Source: Apricaphanius iberus
Lineage: Eukaryota; Chordata; Actinopteri; Cyprinodontiformes; Aphaniidae
Reading direction: 5' to 3'
Assembly: GCA_028564705.1 (NCBI GenBank)
Contig: JAPXFQ010002078.1
Span: forward strand, 53,662-117,661
Length of the DNA: 64,000 bases
The notes under the pieces were generated by a model. That model was not told the origin of the DNA and did not search any database. It worked only from the letters and a program-made list of their open reading frames with translations. Below, one piece after another: positions 1 through 11,345 of this stretch (positions within the stretch are counted from its first letter, which is position 1; every line of letters starts with the position of its first letter). The translations under genes and the position numbers were made by a program.

Positions 1-113
1 TCATAATTTTATTGTAGATCTTTGGAGAAACCGAAGATTAGAATACAGTATGATGGCTATCTGTCATAGGCGTCTGTATCATTTTCAGGAATGTTTTTTA
101 CAAAATGCTAAAA

Positions 114-362
114 GTTGACAACATAGTCTTATCAGATGTTGATAGATGGTCACCTAGAGTAACATTAGAATATTAATGAATTTTACTGTAGAATCTTGGG
201 GAAGATTTTGCAGAAACAAAATCTTGAAATTAGCACAATCGCCTTTTCTGCCAAGGTATTATACTGTACTTTGACTTGGCATTTCTCCAAAATGCTACAG
301 TAAAATTCTAGTGGTACTCTAGGTGACCCTCTACCATGATATGACAAGGTTTTGCTGTCAAC
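114..362. repeat. Fold-back inverted repeat, MITE-like
   Basis: The segment from 114 to about 191 is an imperfect reverse complement of about 293-362. Both arms contain a GTTGACA outer end, a GGTCACCTAGAGTA-type core and an ACAGTAAAATT inner end. The roughly 100-bp centre is unrelated to the arms. This is the structure of a small non-autonomous fold-back or MITE-like element. No coding sequence and no family name can be given. Confidence 0.55.
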
Positions 363-471
363 TCATAAGATATTTGAGAAATACAATCTAGGAATTGGCA
401 CAATCATCTATGCTGTTAAGGCATTATACTGTACTTTGACTTGGCATTTCTCCAAAATTCCACAGTAAAAT
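214..471. repeat. Two direct copies of a ~95-bp repeat
   Basis: Copies at about 214-307 and 379-471 share the core TTATACTGTACTTTGACTTG followed by GCATTTCTCCAAAAT and an ACAGTAAAAT end. Spacing between them is about 165 bp. The first copy overlaps the inner arm of the fold-back structure, so this locus is probably a duplicated fragment of one small element. Confidence 0.6.
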
Positions 472-654
472 TTTTTAATATTTATTCTATCAACAACATT
501 ATGCAGTGGGAATGCTTTACAGCAGAGAGCCCTGGAAGGCTTGCTAAGGTAGAAGATAAAATGAATGCAACCAAATATAAAAAGTCTTGGAGGACAATTA
601 GTTTTCATTTGCAAGACAGCTATGGCTTGTTTTAAAGCAAGATAAAGACCCGAA

Positions 655-1225
655 GCATCCAGCTAAAGCTACACAGGGAGGTTTGAAGACAACAACATAG
701 ATGCTTTGGAGTGGTTTATTCAACGTGCAGACCTCAATCTGAGAGAGAATTTAAGGCTAGACTTGAAAAGGGCTGTGCACACCTGGTCACCACCGAGCTG
801 ACAAAAATCCCTGATGTGATTGCACCCAAAGGTGTATCTACAAAATACTAACTTGACGGGGGTGAATATTTATGCAATAACTTATGCTACATAATTTTTT
901 GTAATTATTCTATAGAAATCAGTATTTACTTTGGCATTACATAGTTGTTTTTCTCAAAAAGCCAAATTTTCTTTATCATAAATGATTTGTAAAAGCAATA
1001 AAAGAGTAAAACATTCAAGCGGGTTAATACCTTTTTTATAGGCTCCATTAATCTGAATTTCTTTTTTCTTGATAGTTGTTTTTTTGGTTGTGTCTTTTTT
1101 ACATTAATTCAAGTTATTTTTTGTTTAATATTAAATTTTGCTTGAGGACTTCAAAATAGGGTGTACAAAAAACCAAACAGAAGAAATCTGTAAAGGGGCT
1201 AAACCTTTTTCCCAGCACTGTACAC
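655..1225 (+). mobile_element. Decayed 3' half of a Tc1-like transposon
   Basis: Around 700-790 the plus strand still reads as the end of a Tc1-like transposase: ALEW, then a decayed form of the DLNPIENLW block (DLNLRENLR), then DLKRAVH. After a short C-terminal stretch come the family's usual AT-rich 3' region (GGGGGTGAATATTTATGCAA) and an end reading CCCAGCACTGTACA next to TA. The 5' half and the transposase N-terminus are absent and no open frame remains. It is a dead remnant. Confidence 0.65.
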
Positions 1226-2412
1226 ATAGAGGCAAACAAACTAATGGATTCATACACACTTCCCTTACCCTGGCGACCGCCTGGAGTGGCTCCAATTAAC
1301 AGCAGAGCTCACCAAACAAGAATTGTGCACATTTCTGTAAATTTAGCAGGACTTTTCAATGGAGTTGCTTTAAAAAAACTGTCCTTTTAAGGGAATATTT
1401 GTTCTTAAGGGACACAACATAAAGGAACCACATGTTGCGTATTCAAGCATGCATAAGGATGTTTCTGAGGACTATTTATGACATTACTATCGTCATCACT
1501 CTTACCTCTGCAGTAATGAACAAGCCGCCCTGGAGAGAAAACATATGTTAATACACACTCATACATGAAGACATACACTCTTCACATGTTAAAACAAAGA
1601 TTAACACAAACATCATCATCAAATGGATGAATTAGAGTGGGTAGATGAGAAAAAATGTACTAACAGGGAGTGGTTAGAGGGTTGGATACGCAGTAGATTA
1701 AAAGACTATGGAAAGATGAAGTACGCTGGAAAACAGTGGTAGAAAACCTGAGGCTGAAAGAAGGAGTGTGTTGTGTTGAGGAAGAGATGAAAGGAGGTTG
1801 AGCATTACTGTGTGAGGGCAAGCAAAGCAGCATAATCGAGGGAAAGATGGGATATGAGACGAGAGCGGCTAAAGTTAATTAAGCTGAATTGAAAAGTAAC
1901 AGCAAGAGAGGGAGGACATAATAAAGACAGAGGGAACAGCCTAGAGTGGCATAGGCAAAAAGAATAAAGATGCAAAGACATGTGACGGCAGGGAAAGGTG
2001 GAGAAAAGAAGAGTTGAATCGGAATGAATAAAATAAAGCAACGGCATTTGTCATCCCAACTGTTCCTTAAAAATGCACGGAAGATTCAAAAAGAAGGGAA
2101 TACAAAGGGGAACTTAACATAAAAGGCTGGATGGAAGGAGTATCGAATTAGATTCCCCAAAGAAAAGCAGAGTGACTTCAGTTGGGCAAGAAATGTTATT
2201 AGGTGAGATTATTAGAGGGGTAGGCAACTACAAACACACTTGTCGGTGGCTTTGGATTTTCTATTCAGAACACTCTTTCGAACAAATATTTTGAACATCC
2301 CTCACATCTCATCACAAAGTTATCCACTGAATTAGTCCTTACTGGGAAAATTTCCATCCGCACAGACCCATTAAAGGAGAACTTTCTGACACACATAAGA
2401 GAGTGTTGAAAA
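1226..2412. other. No recognisable feature
   Basis: AT-rich, non-coding-looking sequence with purine-rich stretches between about 1640 and 2140. Short open frames on both strands show no recognisable domain. I see no repeat structure. Confidence 0.5.
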
Positions 2413-3069
2413 TGTCAGGAAAATAACCTCTACCTCCTGGCCCACATGCAGAACAACACACGGACAACAGGGCAAAGTGGAAAGGTTTATTAGTAAAACA
2501 AATAAAAAGATCGGCTGGGACAGCGGGGATCGCTGGGCGTCTGAAAGGGGAGAGATGAGGTTAGAAACGGTAGTTGGCTGATGGGAAATGAGTTATGTTC
2601 TTGGAGGTTGAGGTACTCACAGGTCCGAGGCAACTTCCAGTCTTGGGGGAATAAGTGAGATCTGCTGAGTGGCGTGAGTGGCTGCAGGCCTCCGGTGGAG
2701 CGAAACAGAGAGGAGGCAGCGTGGCGGAGAGTGGGCAGGCAGGTGCAAATGTTGCGCAAGGAGCTGGTTGCAATCGGGATCAGATATCCACTCGAGAGGG
2801 GAACTCGGGACACGGAGGCTTCACTGGGAACTGGCGGAATCAAAGGTACGCAGAAGAATCCTGGGAAACACAGAGAACGCAGAGGATCACTGGAGAACAC
2901 TGGGAACGATCTCGGCGAAATACCCGAGAGTCAGAGGCTTGGAGGTACCGGTATGGTAACCATCAGGTGCCGGATGGTTGTGAGCCAGCTCCTTAAGAAG
3001 CTCAGGAACACAAAAGGCCAGATTGACAACAAGTGAGTGCAATCAGGCTGTGAGCAGCTCTCCACCACA
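2413..3069 (-). repeat. LTR-like repeat, minus orientation (copy 1)
   Basis: On the plus strand the segment begins TGTCAGG and ends CCACCACA, giving TG...CA termini. Read on the minus strand it has an AATAAA polyadenylation signal (about 2495-2505) in the last quarter, as expected of the R/U5 part of an LTR. A diverged second copy of the middle part lies at 41565-41980 in the same orientation. No target duplication and no adjoining gag/pol were found, so it could be a solo LTR. The 113-136 aa frames inside it are overlapping frames in C-rich sequence, not genes. Confidence 0.5.
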
Positions 3070-3390
3070 GATCCTCTCTGAAAACAGATGAATCACTGCA
3101 GATGCACAAACACAGAACCTCACATCCTTACTTCGTGCTTTTAGCCAAGTTTATTTCACTTAGTAAATTTTAAGCATGTGTTCAAATGATATTTTATTTA
3201 TCCAAAATGGAAAAAGTCATAACTGTTTTCATCAAAGTATCAGAGTTTTTGTGGATGGTGATGCTTATAGTATGAAGGATCACCAGTAGCAGTGAGTCTC
3301 ATGACTGTCATGAAATGCTAACAGTTCAATATATGGACAGCAAAGACAATATTTAACAGTAACATGATCTGAAAAACAAAAAAAAGTCCA

Positions 3391-5060
3391 ACAAGAAGGC
3401 CGGCGACATGGAAACAAGTGTCAAGGAGGGCGGCAACGAAGAAACAGGTTTCAAAGAGACTGGCAACGTGGAAACCAATGGCCGCTGGCTGCTCTGCTTT
3501 GTGACCGCATACCATGGAGGCCGCCATTGCTCCTCCATTGCTGTAGTACCTCCATTTGGCCACTAGGCCCCCATTGAAAAGCATTGGACTTTAGACACGT
3601 TAAAAACACCAGGCTGGTTTTCGTAAGATAATTTTTTGAAATCTTGCATAATTAATGAGGGGGCAGGACTTTGATTGGCAGGCTGTTTCGTTGGACTTTA
3701 ATGATAGTAATACTACATTTTAATAATTATTTCAAGTTACTAGTTCTTACTATTTGAGGTTTGAGAAAGAGAAGAACCGTCGGAGGAGCGCAGTTACAGC
3801 TGCAGTCAGGCATAGGGCTATTATCCAGAATGGGCGCGATTACGACCAAACTACACGCCCATGCACACCCCGCAATGGCAGAGTCTACAGTAAAGATCCC
3901 GCCCCCATGCCCTTTTTAGGAACATTCTTCGTCAGAGCTGGGGAGGAGGAGTCTGTGAATCCGCCATGAATTCCCCCATGAAAGTGCGTCATTCTGGTAA
4001 ACAGGAAGGAGTGAGGAGGCGCTGTATATTCTTTTTTACAGTCTATGGTGGAAACAGGTGTCAAAAGAGGCTGGCAATGTGAACACAGGTGTCAGGGAGG
4101 CTAGTGACGAGGCAACAGCAGACGTAGAGGCTGGCGACGAGGGAACTGCAGATGTGGAGTCAATCCCCTGAGCAACTTGTGTCTTGGAGGCCGACGCCTG
4201 AGCAGCTTGTGTCTTGGAGGCCGGCGCCTGAGAAGCTTGTGACTTGGAGGCCGGCGCTTGAGGTGTTTGTTACCTGGGGACCAGGGCCTAAGGAACTTGT
4301 GTTCTGGGGGGCTGGTGGGTGCAGGGCTTTATGTCACAGAGGCTGGCAATGAAGAATCTTAAGTCCCGGAAGCCGGCAATGCAGAACCTTGTTTCTCGAG
4401 GACCTTCAATGCAGAATCTTGTTTCTAGAGGGGCAGTGATACTGAACCTTGCGTCTCGGCGGCCGGCGATGCAGAACATTTTGTCTGGAGGACCAGAGAT
4501 ACTGCACCTTGTTTCACGGAGGCCGGCGATATTGAACCTTATGTCTTAGGTTAAGGTTGATGTCTGTGGTTGTAGTGATTTGGAAATCAGCAGTTTTGAT
4601 CCTTGTGACTAGATGGCCAGCTCTGGTGAACCATGTGTTTAGGCAGAGGCTGGCGACAAAGCTGGACCTTGTGGCTCGAAAGATGGCAGAGCTAGATCTT
4701 GTGGCTCGGAGGACGGCAGAGCTGGACCTTGTGGCTTGGAGGATTGAAGGGGTGGAGCTGGCAGTGAAGCCAATGGAGCTGAGACTGAGGCTGGTGGAGC
4801 TGAAGGCTGTGCTGAGGCGGGGACCGGCTGGACTGGAGTTGAAGCTAAGGCAGAGGCCGGCTGGACTGAAGCTGCAGCTGCTGAAGTTTGTGCTGGAGCA
4901 GAGGTTGGCAGAGATGAGCCTTAAAGTGAGGCAATGGCCAGCAGAATTGAGGACAGTGCTGAGGCTAAGGCCGGCAGACCCTAATCCTGAGCCTTGGAGG
5001 TTGACAGGTCATAAACTTGAGCGTTGGAGGTCGGCAGGCCTTAACCTTGTGGCTTGAAGA
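3391..5060 (+). repeat. 30-bp minisatellite coding decapeptide repeats
   Basis: The array has units close to 30 bp, for example GAGGCCGGCGCCTGAGAAGC plus TTGTGACTTG. In different frames it reads as 10-residue repeats: KEAGNVETGV-like at 3391-3475 and about 4050-4150, PEQLVSWRPA-like at 4152-4280, and AMQNLVSRGP-like at 4319-4549. It is not one open gene, because stops and frame changes occur throughout. Units lose regularity after about 4750. The array is interrupted at about 3478-4047. It is probably a degenerate internal repeat of a retroelement or host gene, but I do not recognise the protein. Confidence 0.6.
3478..4047. mobile_element. Insertion splitting the minisatellite, possible non-autonomous DNA element
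   Basis: Decapeptide units run up to GGCAACGTGGAAAC at about 3475 and resume as GGAAACAGGTGTC at about 4049. The 570 bp between show no repeat units. The right end reads TTTTTTACAGTCTATGG, an end common in small teleost DNA transposons. A matching inverted repeat at the left end is not obvious, so the class is unresolved. Confidence 0.35.
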
Positions 5061-6126
5061 GCGGCAACAAGAGAGTGACCCACGATGCGGCCTGCAGGAC
5101 TCTCGGAGGAGCACAGAAGTCCCACAATGTAGCGTAGAGGACTCTTGGGAAGGCGCTCGGACCCTCGGAAAGACAGAGGAACCCCGGTGAGCCGCCACTG
5201 AGGAACCACGGCATGACGGCACAGGAGAACCGCAACGAAGTGGCGTAGAGGATCCTCTGGAAGGTGCCGTATCTTCACCAACACCCTCGGAAATGACAAC
5301 AGGTGCTGGAAATGTGTCTTCACCGGTTTTATTATAGTTAACGAAAACGAACGAAATAACGAAAACTAGAAGTAACTGATAACTGAAAGAAAATAAAAAA
5401 GAGAATTTTAAACAAAACGAAAACGTACTGAAACTGTAATGAATGTTCACAAAACGAACTAAAACGAACGTAATCTAATAAGAAAATGTGCTTAATTTTC
5501 TTTTCATACAGTGCCTCATAAGGTCTAAAAAATATATTTCCATGTTGCTCTTGTGCTGTCACCAGAAACAGATGCGATCATCTGTGTTGTGGCTTTTAAG
5601 TTTTAAGGCACAAATTGCCTTGATAAAAAAAAACAGAACGCTGAGGTTGAATACAATCCCATCGACTTGCCTCCTTTCAAGGAAATAAGACTTCTTTGGA
5701 TGGCAAGCTATCAGAAGAAGTGATTGAAACGATGATTAAACAGTCTGCAGCAAAAACGTCATAACAGCTGAGCTTCGGAGGCTAAAAAGCAAGCTAACAC
5801 TGCGGCTGCAAACTGCAAGCAATAGTAATGGGAGCCGGTGTTAACAGTGGTGTTACAGCGGAGTTGTTTAGCTGATGTAGGTTGTGCGTGTATCCGCTGT
5901 GTTCATGGACATAAAAGTCCCTCTTCTAGTTTCTGGTTGTTGGTGGTTTTTACTGGCTGTACTGCATTATCCCAACATGTCAGTCAAGTTGTCTGTGTTT
6001 CTGCAGTCCACCTAGCGTCATATCAGCAAAGGTTTAAAGAAAGCGCAAATGTACAAAATTAAGCAAAAGCATCATAGTACTTAAGGTACCTTGGCTTTTT
6101 TTTTGTTGTGTTGCCACTCAGTGTTT
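5061..6126. other. No gene; GTTTTCGTT-rich tract at 5325-5500
   Basis: On the plus strand 5335-5480 is rich in AACGAAAACGAAC-type words (GTTTTCGTT on the other strand), probably the end of an unidentified repeat. The rest holds short, unsupported open frames only. Confidence 0.4.
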
Positions 6127-6975
6127 TTATAGAATTGTAGGACCTGCATTAATTGTTTGGCTTTTTAATGCAAAGGTGCTGTTATTGTGTTCCATATTTC
6201 TTTTACACTTGCCTGATTTGTTTTTGCGCTCTAGAGTCCCGGGTTCTGGAAGGTGCTCTTTAAACTTAGGGTGGGGAATCCAGACTGACGACTGGTTCTC
6301 AGACACTGGCTCTGGAGACTTGGACTCAGAAACATATTCTGGAGAATCAAATCGAGAAAGCCAATCCAGCGTTTCGGGTTCTAACACATAGTCCAAATGC
6401 TCGGGTCCCAAAACACTGTCAAAAGGCTCAGGTCCTTCTCTAACGTTGGGTAACAGGCTGCAGATCGAGCTTGAAAGCTGAAACTACATTGAATGGAACT
6501 TCAAGCGAGGCTTGAGCCTGCTTGCCCTGACTCCGGGCAAAGAGCGAACCCCGGAAAAGCTGATGGAGCACAGCAACTGGACTGTGATCCCCGTACTCTG
6601 TCTCAGTGATCAGGTGCTCACTGTGGGGATTGGTCTCGTCATCCTGGAACACTGGGGAGACATCTGACAGCTTCTCATACTATGCATCTCTAGGAACGAA
6701 GAAGAACGCCAGGGAGACAGCAGTCACATACTCCAGGGGAGACCAAGGAACAAAGCACAGCGGCAATGGCGGTGAGAGAACTGTGGGGCAGACAGCAGGT
6801 CCGTTTCATACCACCGTGGCCTGACATCATGAAAACTGAAGGCCAACAGGGAACCCACATAAGGTGAGCCTAAATACTTCCCATTATTCACACACCAGTT
6901 TAATAGCTCAATCCATTCTTCCTCCGAGTGATTGTCATAGTCCGCTGGGTCCAGTTGGCTGGTTTGTTCTGTCAA
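6127..6975 (-). pseudogene. Decayed Gypsy-like gag, minus strand
   Basis: Three minus-strand frames (6724-6975, 6440-6652, 6127-6411) follow one another in the order expected of one broken reading frame. The first starts just inside the adjoining LTR-like end with the residues LDPAD, where the initiator codon appears to have become CTG. This resembles the MDPAD-type gag starts common in teleost Gypsy elements. The frames are joined only through frameshifts or stops. No protease, reverse transcriptase or integrase follows, so the element is incomplete and inactive. Confidence 0.4.
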
Positions 6976-7265
6976 ACAAGGAGGACCAAAATGCAGAGCG
7001 ACGTTTGAAACCTTTGCAGCCCATTTTATTAATCAAAGATACCAAAAGATAAACAATAGATGTTATCGAGACTCTGGAAAGACGTGACAAACTCTGGGGA
7101 CACCAACAACAACAAACCAGCAGAGACATGAGGAAAGAGGGAAACATACATATTGGGACGGGTGATTGGAAACAACAAACAGGTTAGGACAGAGATAAGG
7201 AGCAGCTGACTTCAATTAGACAAATGAGGACACTAAGACTGACAGAGAGGTCAAAGAAACAGCAC
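6970..7265 (-). repeat. LTR-like end of the minus-strand Gypsy-like element
   Basis: Read on the minus strand, this 0.3-kb segment precedes the gag-like frame, has an AATAAA signal near 7030, and ends TTTGACAGAACA immediately before the gag start. There is almost no room for a tRNA primer-binding site, which would fit the self-priming Tf1/sushi type of Gypsy element. That last point is inference. The outer boundary is approximate. Confidence 0.45.
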
Positions 7266-7995
7266 TAGGCTGGTTCAAATCGAATTTTTCATATTCCAAT
7301 TTGTCCATGTAAATGATAAATCTTTCTCATATTCAAGGGCTACTTGTGGAGTCTCACATGGTCCTGTGCCTGAACCAATTCTTTTTGACTATATACATGC
7401 TTCCAATAAGTTAAATCATTAGACAGGACGGCATAAATTTCCAGTTATAGCGATGACACACTACTACATTTATCCAGAGATCCTGATGAATCCCATCAGT
7501 CAGGTAAATCACAGACATGTCCAAAAAAACAGATAACTCTAAACATTCTCCTTGTAAATTCAAAGAAAGAAAGAAATAAATAAATAAAGAAAGAAAGAAA
7601 CTGCTTATTGGATGGCATTAAATTGGCCTCCAGTAATAACATAAAGAACCTCTGTGTTATTTTTCACCGAGATATGACATTCAAATCCCAAATTAAAACA
7701 GGTTTCGGGGATTTCCTTCTTTCACCTGTAGAATATTGCTAAAATTAGAAACAGCGTGTCCAACAGTTATTCTGAGAAAGTATTCCATGCAATGTTACTT
7801 CAAGGCTGGACCACTGTAATTCTTTACTATCCGAAGGTCAAAAAAGGCAATTAAAAGCCTTAAGCTGATCAAAAAGATTACAGCAAGTATTCTGATGAAT
7901 ATTAAATAGAGAGATCACATTTTTTGCTGTTGTAGCTTCATTTCAATGGCTCCCTGTTACATCCAGAAAAGAATTTAAGATGATACTTCTTACAT
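7265..7995 (+). pseudogene. L2-type LINE reverse transcriptase fragment, copy A (decayed)
   Basis: The plus strand aligns by eye with copy B immediately downstream: the region coding the DDTQLYLS motif, then FGP-like, AEKL-like, SLDYC-like and AARVL-like segments, all with many stops and indels. An (AAAG/AAAT)-rich patch at 7560-7600 interrupts it. It ends at about 7995, where copy B begins at the same DTQLYLS position, so the two copies sit head to tail. Confidence 0.55.
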
Positions 7996-8960
7996 ATACA
8001 CACAGCTATATCTATCCATAAATCCTGATGAATCCAATCGGTTTGGTAGACTACAGGCATGTCTGGAAGATATAAAAACTTGGATGACTCTAAACTTCTT
8101 GCTTCTGAAATCTGATAAAACAGAAGTTGTCGTCTTTGGACCAAAAGCTCTGAAAAAAAACTACTTATTCAACGCCTTCACCTGGATGGCATTAAATTAT
8201 CCTCCAGTAATAAAGCAAAGAACCTCAGTGTTATTTTTGACCAAGATGTGTCATTTAGATCTCACATTAAAGAAGTCTCTAAGATTTCCTTTTTTCACCT
8301 TAGGGATATTACAAAAATTAGAACCATCCTGTCCAGGAGGGATGCTGAAAAACTAGTCCATGCCTTTGTTACTTCAGGGCTGGATTACAGTGACCCTTTA
8401 TTATCAGGTAGTCGACAGAATACAATTGAAAGTCTTCAGTTAGTCCCAAATGCTGCTGCTAGGGTTCTAATGAATAAAATAAGAAGATATCACATTTCCC
8501 CTGTTTTAGCTTCTCTTCCCTGGCTCCTAGTAAAATCTAGAATAGAATTCAAGATCCTACTTCTGACATATAAAGCTCTTAATAATCAAGCTCCATCATA
8601 CATAAGATACCTGATTGTTCCATATGTTCCTAACAGAGCCCTTCACTCTCAGACTGCAGGTTTACTGGTAGTTCCTAGGATTTCTAAAAGAAGAATGGGT
8701 GGCAGATCTTTCAGTTACCAGGCTCCCCTCCAATGGAACCATCTCCCAGGGTTTGTTCATGAAGCAGACAACTTGTCTGTCTTTAAAACTAGGCTTAAAA
8801 CCTTCCTCTTTGACAAAGCTTAGAGTTAGAGACAGGTTAACAGGTAGTTAGAGACTGGTTAGACAGGTAGCTAGGAAGAGACAGGTTCATGTTAGTAGTC
8901 AGGTAGAGTAGTTCGGTAGAGATGGATTAATGTAAGCCACGTAGAGAGTGTTAGTATTGA
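7996..8960 (+). pseudogene. L2-type LINE ORF2 C-terminus, copy B
   Basis: An open frame at 8248-8823 (191 residues) covers the C-terminal third of an L2-clade ORF2. It carries the family blocks EKLVHAFVTSGLDY, PNAAARVL, SLPWLLVKSRIEFKILLLTYKAL cut down by family-typical changes, and the GRSFSYQAPLQWNHLP block near the end. Upstream (8000-8245) an overlapping frame codes the DDTQLYLS to SDKTEVVVFGP part, so a frameshift separates the two. The frame ends at the true C-terminus and runs into the 3' untranslated tail at 8824. The endonuclease and most of the polymerase are missing, so this is a 5'-truncated dead copy. Confidence 0.8.
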
Positions 8961-9594
8961 AGGATTTTATTTATTATTCAATTTAAACCTTAACTCTATA
9001 AATTCCATGCGTGTTCATTTTTATCAGAGAGGAGACGAGAGTAATTTAATTTTCTTTAGATTTTAATACAATAAATAAAATACTGGTTAACAGGGTTGCT
9101 TAAAACAAATCAAATATTTAGTTTACAGAGTGATATAAATTATTCACACTCTGGGTCACCCTACCTATGAGTAATGACAACGTATATAACAGAAACATTA
9201 AGTTTTATATTTTAACACAAAGTTAGAGAACCTCCCCCCTAACATTAAATATGGGACACAAAACATGATTGGTTCATTCAAAATTTTGCCAAGACCACCC
9301 TCCTTACAACCATGCATGCATAACTAATGACCTTCCTGTTAATCTGACTTTACAACCCAGCTCGAAACTAGATTTTCTGCTGATAAAGAGTGTGGTGTCT
9401 TATCTGCATCCTTCCATTGTCAAGCCATAAATCTGCCTGGGCTTTCCTGCTCAATGTCCTGTTTTTCTCTGGCCCAAACAAGAGCTGACTCTGCAAAATA
9501 CCTCTAAAACAATCTTAAAAGTATAATTAAAAAGTATGGTAACTAAAACACCTTAATCAAACATTAATAAACGTTTAATATACTTCAGTATCTA
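8961..9594. other. Unidentified insertion in the L2 tail
   Basis: The L2 tail sequence (repeated AGGTAG/CTAGG words) breaks off near 8960 and resumes near 9595. The AT-rich 630 bp between them has no coding potential and no clear terminal repeats. It is probably an insertion of an unidentified short element. Confidence 0.35.
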
Positions 9595-10162
9595 GGTCTC
9601 ATAGTAGCTAGGACACAGGTTAATGTTAGTAGCTATGCTGCTTTAGGCTAGGCTGTTGGAGGACATTATTAGAGTCAGTTCCTACTTTCTCTCCTACTTC
9701 TCACCAACTGCATGATGTGCTGTCAATTCAAGCGCTAACCTATTTTCTCTTAGTTTCTTTCTACAGTAGGTGCTCGTGACCTGCCCTGCTTGACAACCCT
9801 GACTAAGATGGCATTCCAGTGCCGGAACGTTCTCCACGTCCTGCTACCAGCTTCTGCATCAGTTCTGTTGCTCTTGCTGTGTCTCTGCTGCCTTCTCCAA
9901 ATCCCAGACGGTCTCGGCAGATGACCAGTTATGCTGAGCCTGGTTCTGCTGGAGGTCTCTTCCCGTTAAAATTGAGTTTTTCCTCTCCACTGTTGCTTCA
10001 TGCTTGCTCAGTGTGAGGGATTGCTGAGGATTCACGACGCAATCTTCTGTGGTTCTCTAATTATTAAATTAAACATTGTATTGTAATAACTCTTCTTGTA
10101 AAGTGCCTTGAGATGACATGTTGTGAAACCGCGCTATATAAGTAAACTGAATTGAATTGAAT
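9595..10162 (+). repeat. L2-type LINE 3' tail (copy B)
   Basis: This is the characteristic teleost L2 3' end. It contains a GACCAGTTATGCTGAGCCTG block, GTTTTTCCTCTCCACTGT, GTAAAGTGCCTTGAGATGAC, and a CGCTATATAAGTAAACTGAA end followed by short TTGAA/TGAAT repeats. The same tail appears in reverse at 36485-36740 and in part at 38440-38545. The 65-residue frame here is not a gene. Confidence 0.8.
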
Positions 10163-10915
10163 ATTACTAGAACATCTAGAGAGCTGGGTCGGACTCTCTG
10201 GTACAGTACTCGACTGGTTCAAATCCTACCTTAAGAACAGGAACTTCTTTGTGTCTATTAGCCAGTTCTCATCACAAAACACAGAAATCACATGTGTGGT
10301 CACCCAGGACTTCATCCTAGGGCCCCTCCTATTTAGCATCTACATGCTCCCACTAAGCCAGATTATAACCACCAGCAATGTTAACTACCACAACTATGCT
10401 GATGACACTCAGCTTTATATCTCAATGTCACCAGGTGATGTTGAACCTGTCCAAATCCTCAATAAATGCATTGAGCAAATTAACAGCTGGATGTCCCATA
10501 ATTTCCTCCAACTGAACGATAACAAAACTGAAGTGCTTCTCTTTGGACACAAAAAAGATCAATTAAATATCAGTACACAGCTTCAGTTGGTCCATCTAGA
10601 AACTACCAACCAGGCCAGAAATCTAGGTGTAATAATGGACACAGACCTGAATCTCCAGGGTCACATAAAGGTAATAACAAGGTCAGCTTTCTTTCACCTG
10701 AGGAACATTCCTAGGATTAAAGGAATGACACAACGAGACCTAGAAAAACTCATCCATGCGTTTATCTCTATCCGCCTTGATTACTGTAACAGTATCTTCA
10801 CAGGTCTACCTAAAAAAATCAATCAGACAGCTGCAGCTGATCCAGAACGCTGCTGCTCGTGTTCTCACTAGAACCAAGAAAGTAGAACAAATCACCCCAG
10901 TTCTAAAGTCTAAAG
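10163..10915 (+). pseudogene. L2-type LINE reverse transcriptase fragment, copy C
   Basis: A 206-residue frame at 10251-10871 holds the central reverse transcriptase of an L2-clade ORF2. It has the FILGPLLFSIYMLPL block, the catalytic [10 protein letters not shown] motif, NSWMSHNFLQLNDNKTEVLL, NLGVIMDTDLNLQGHIK, and the LIHAFIS..LDYCNS block. It then shifts frame near 10810, and the AAARVLTRTKK part continues in another frame at 10840-10890. The fragment starts directly after the copy B tail. There is no endonuclease and no 3' tail. Confidence 0.8.
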
Positions 10916-10929
10916 TTGTTAATTTTATG

Positions 10930-11345
10930 AAGAATCCTTCTTTCCATTATCATCTCCAGTTGTTCCAATGTTGTCCCCACAACAGAACCGGCCTTCTTCA
11001 TCAGGTTATTGAGCCATTTTAAGTCCCTGGCTCTGATGCTGCTACCCCAACAGATGATGGACGACAAGATAACACTCCACAACAGACTTGTAGAAGATTT
11101 GCAGCATCTTGCTGCAAACCTTGAAGAACCTAAAATTCCTCAAAAAGTACAGTCTGCTCTGACCTTTCTTGTCGATGACTTTCCTGTTGAGTCTCCAGTC
11201 CACTCTGTTGTCCAGGTGAACTCTGAGGTTTTTATATTCCTCAACTAACTCCACTCCTTCTCCCATGATAGAAACAGTCTTTGACTTATCCCTGTTTCTT
11301 CTGAAATCTACAATTATCTCTTTTGTTTTGTTCACATTCAAGGTA
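10930..11345 (-). pseudogene. Rex1-like LINE reverse transcriptase fragment
   Basis: A 99-residue minus-strand frame (11042-11341) reads MNVNKTKEIIVDFRRNR, then VHLDNRVDW, then KKGQSRLYFLRNF, and the FYKSVVE block. This order is seen downstream of the YADD box in teleost CR1/Rex1-group LINEs. After a frame change the match continues to about 10930 with SIRARDLKWLNNLMKKAGS. Both ends are truncated, so it is a fossil. Confidence 0.65.

Noticed and set aside
2490..3036. Overlapping frames of 90-136 codons as candidate genes
   Set aside because: They lie within the LTR-like repeat that has a second copy at 41565-41980; no domains.
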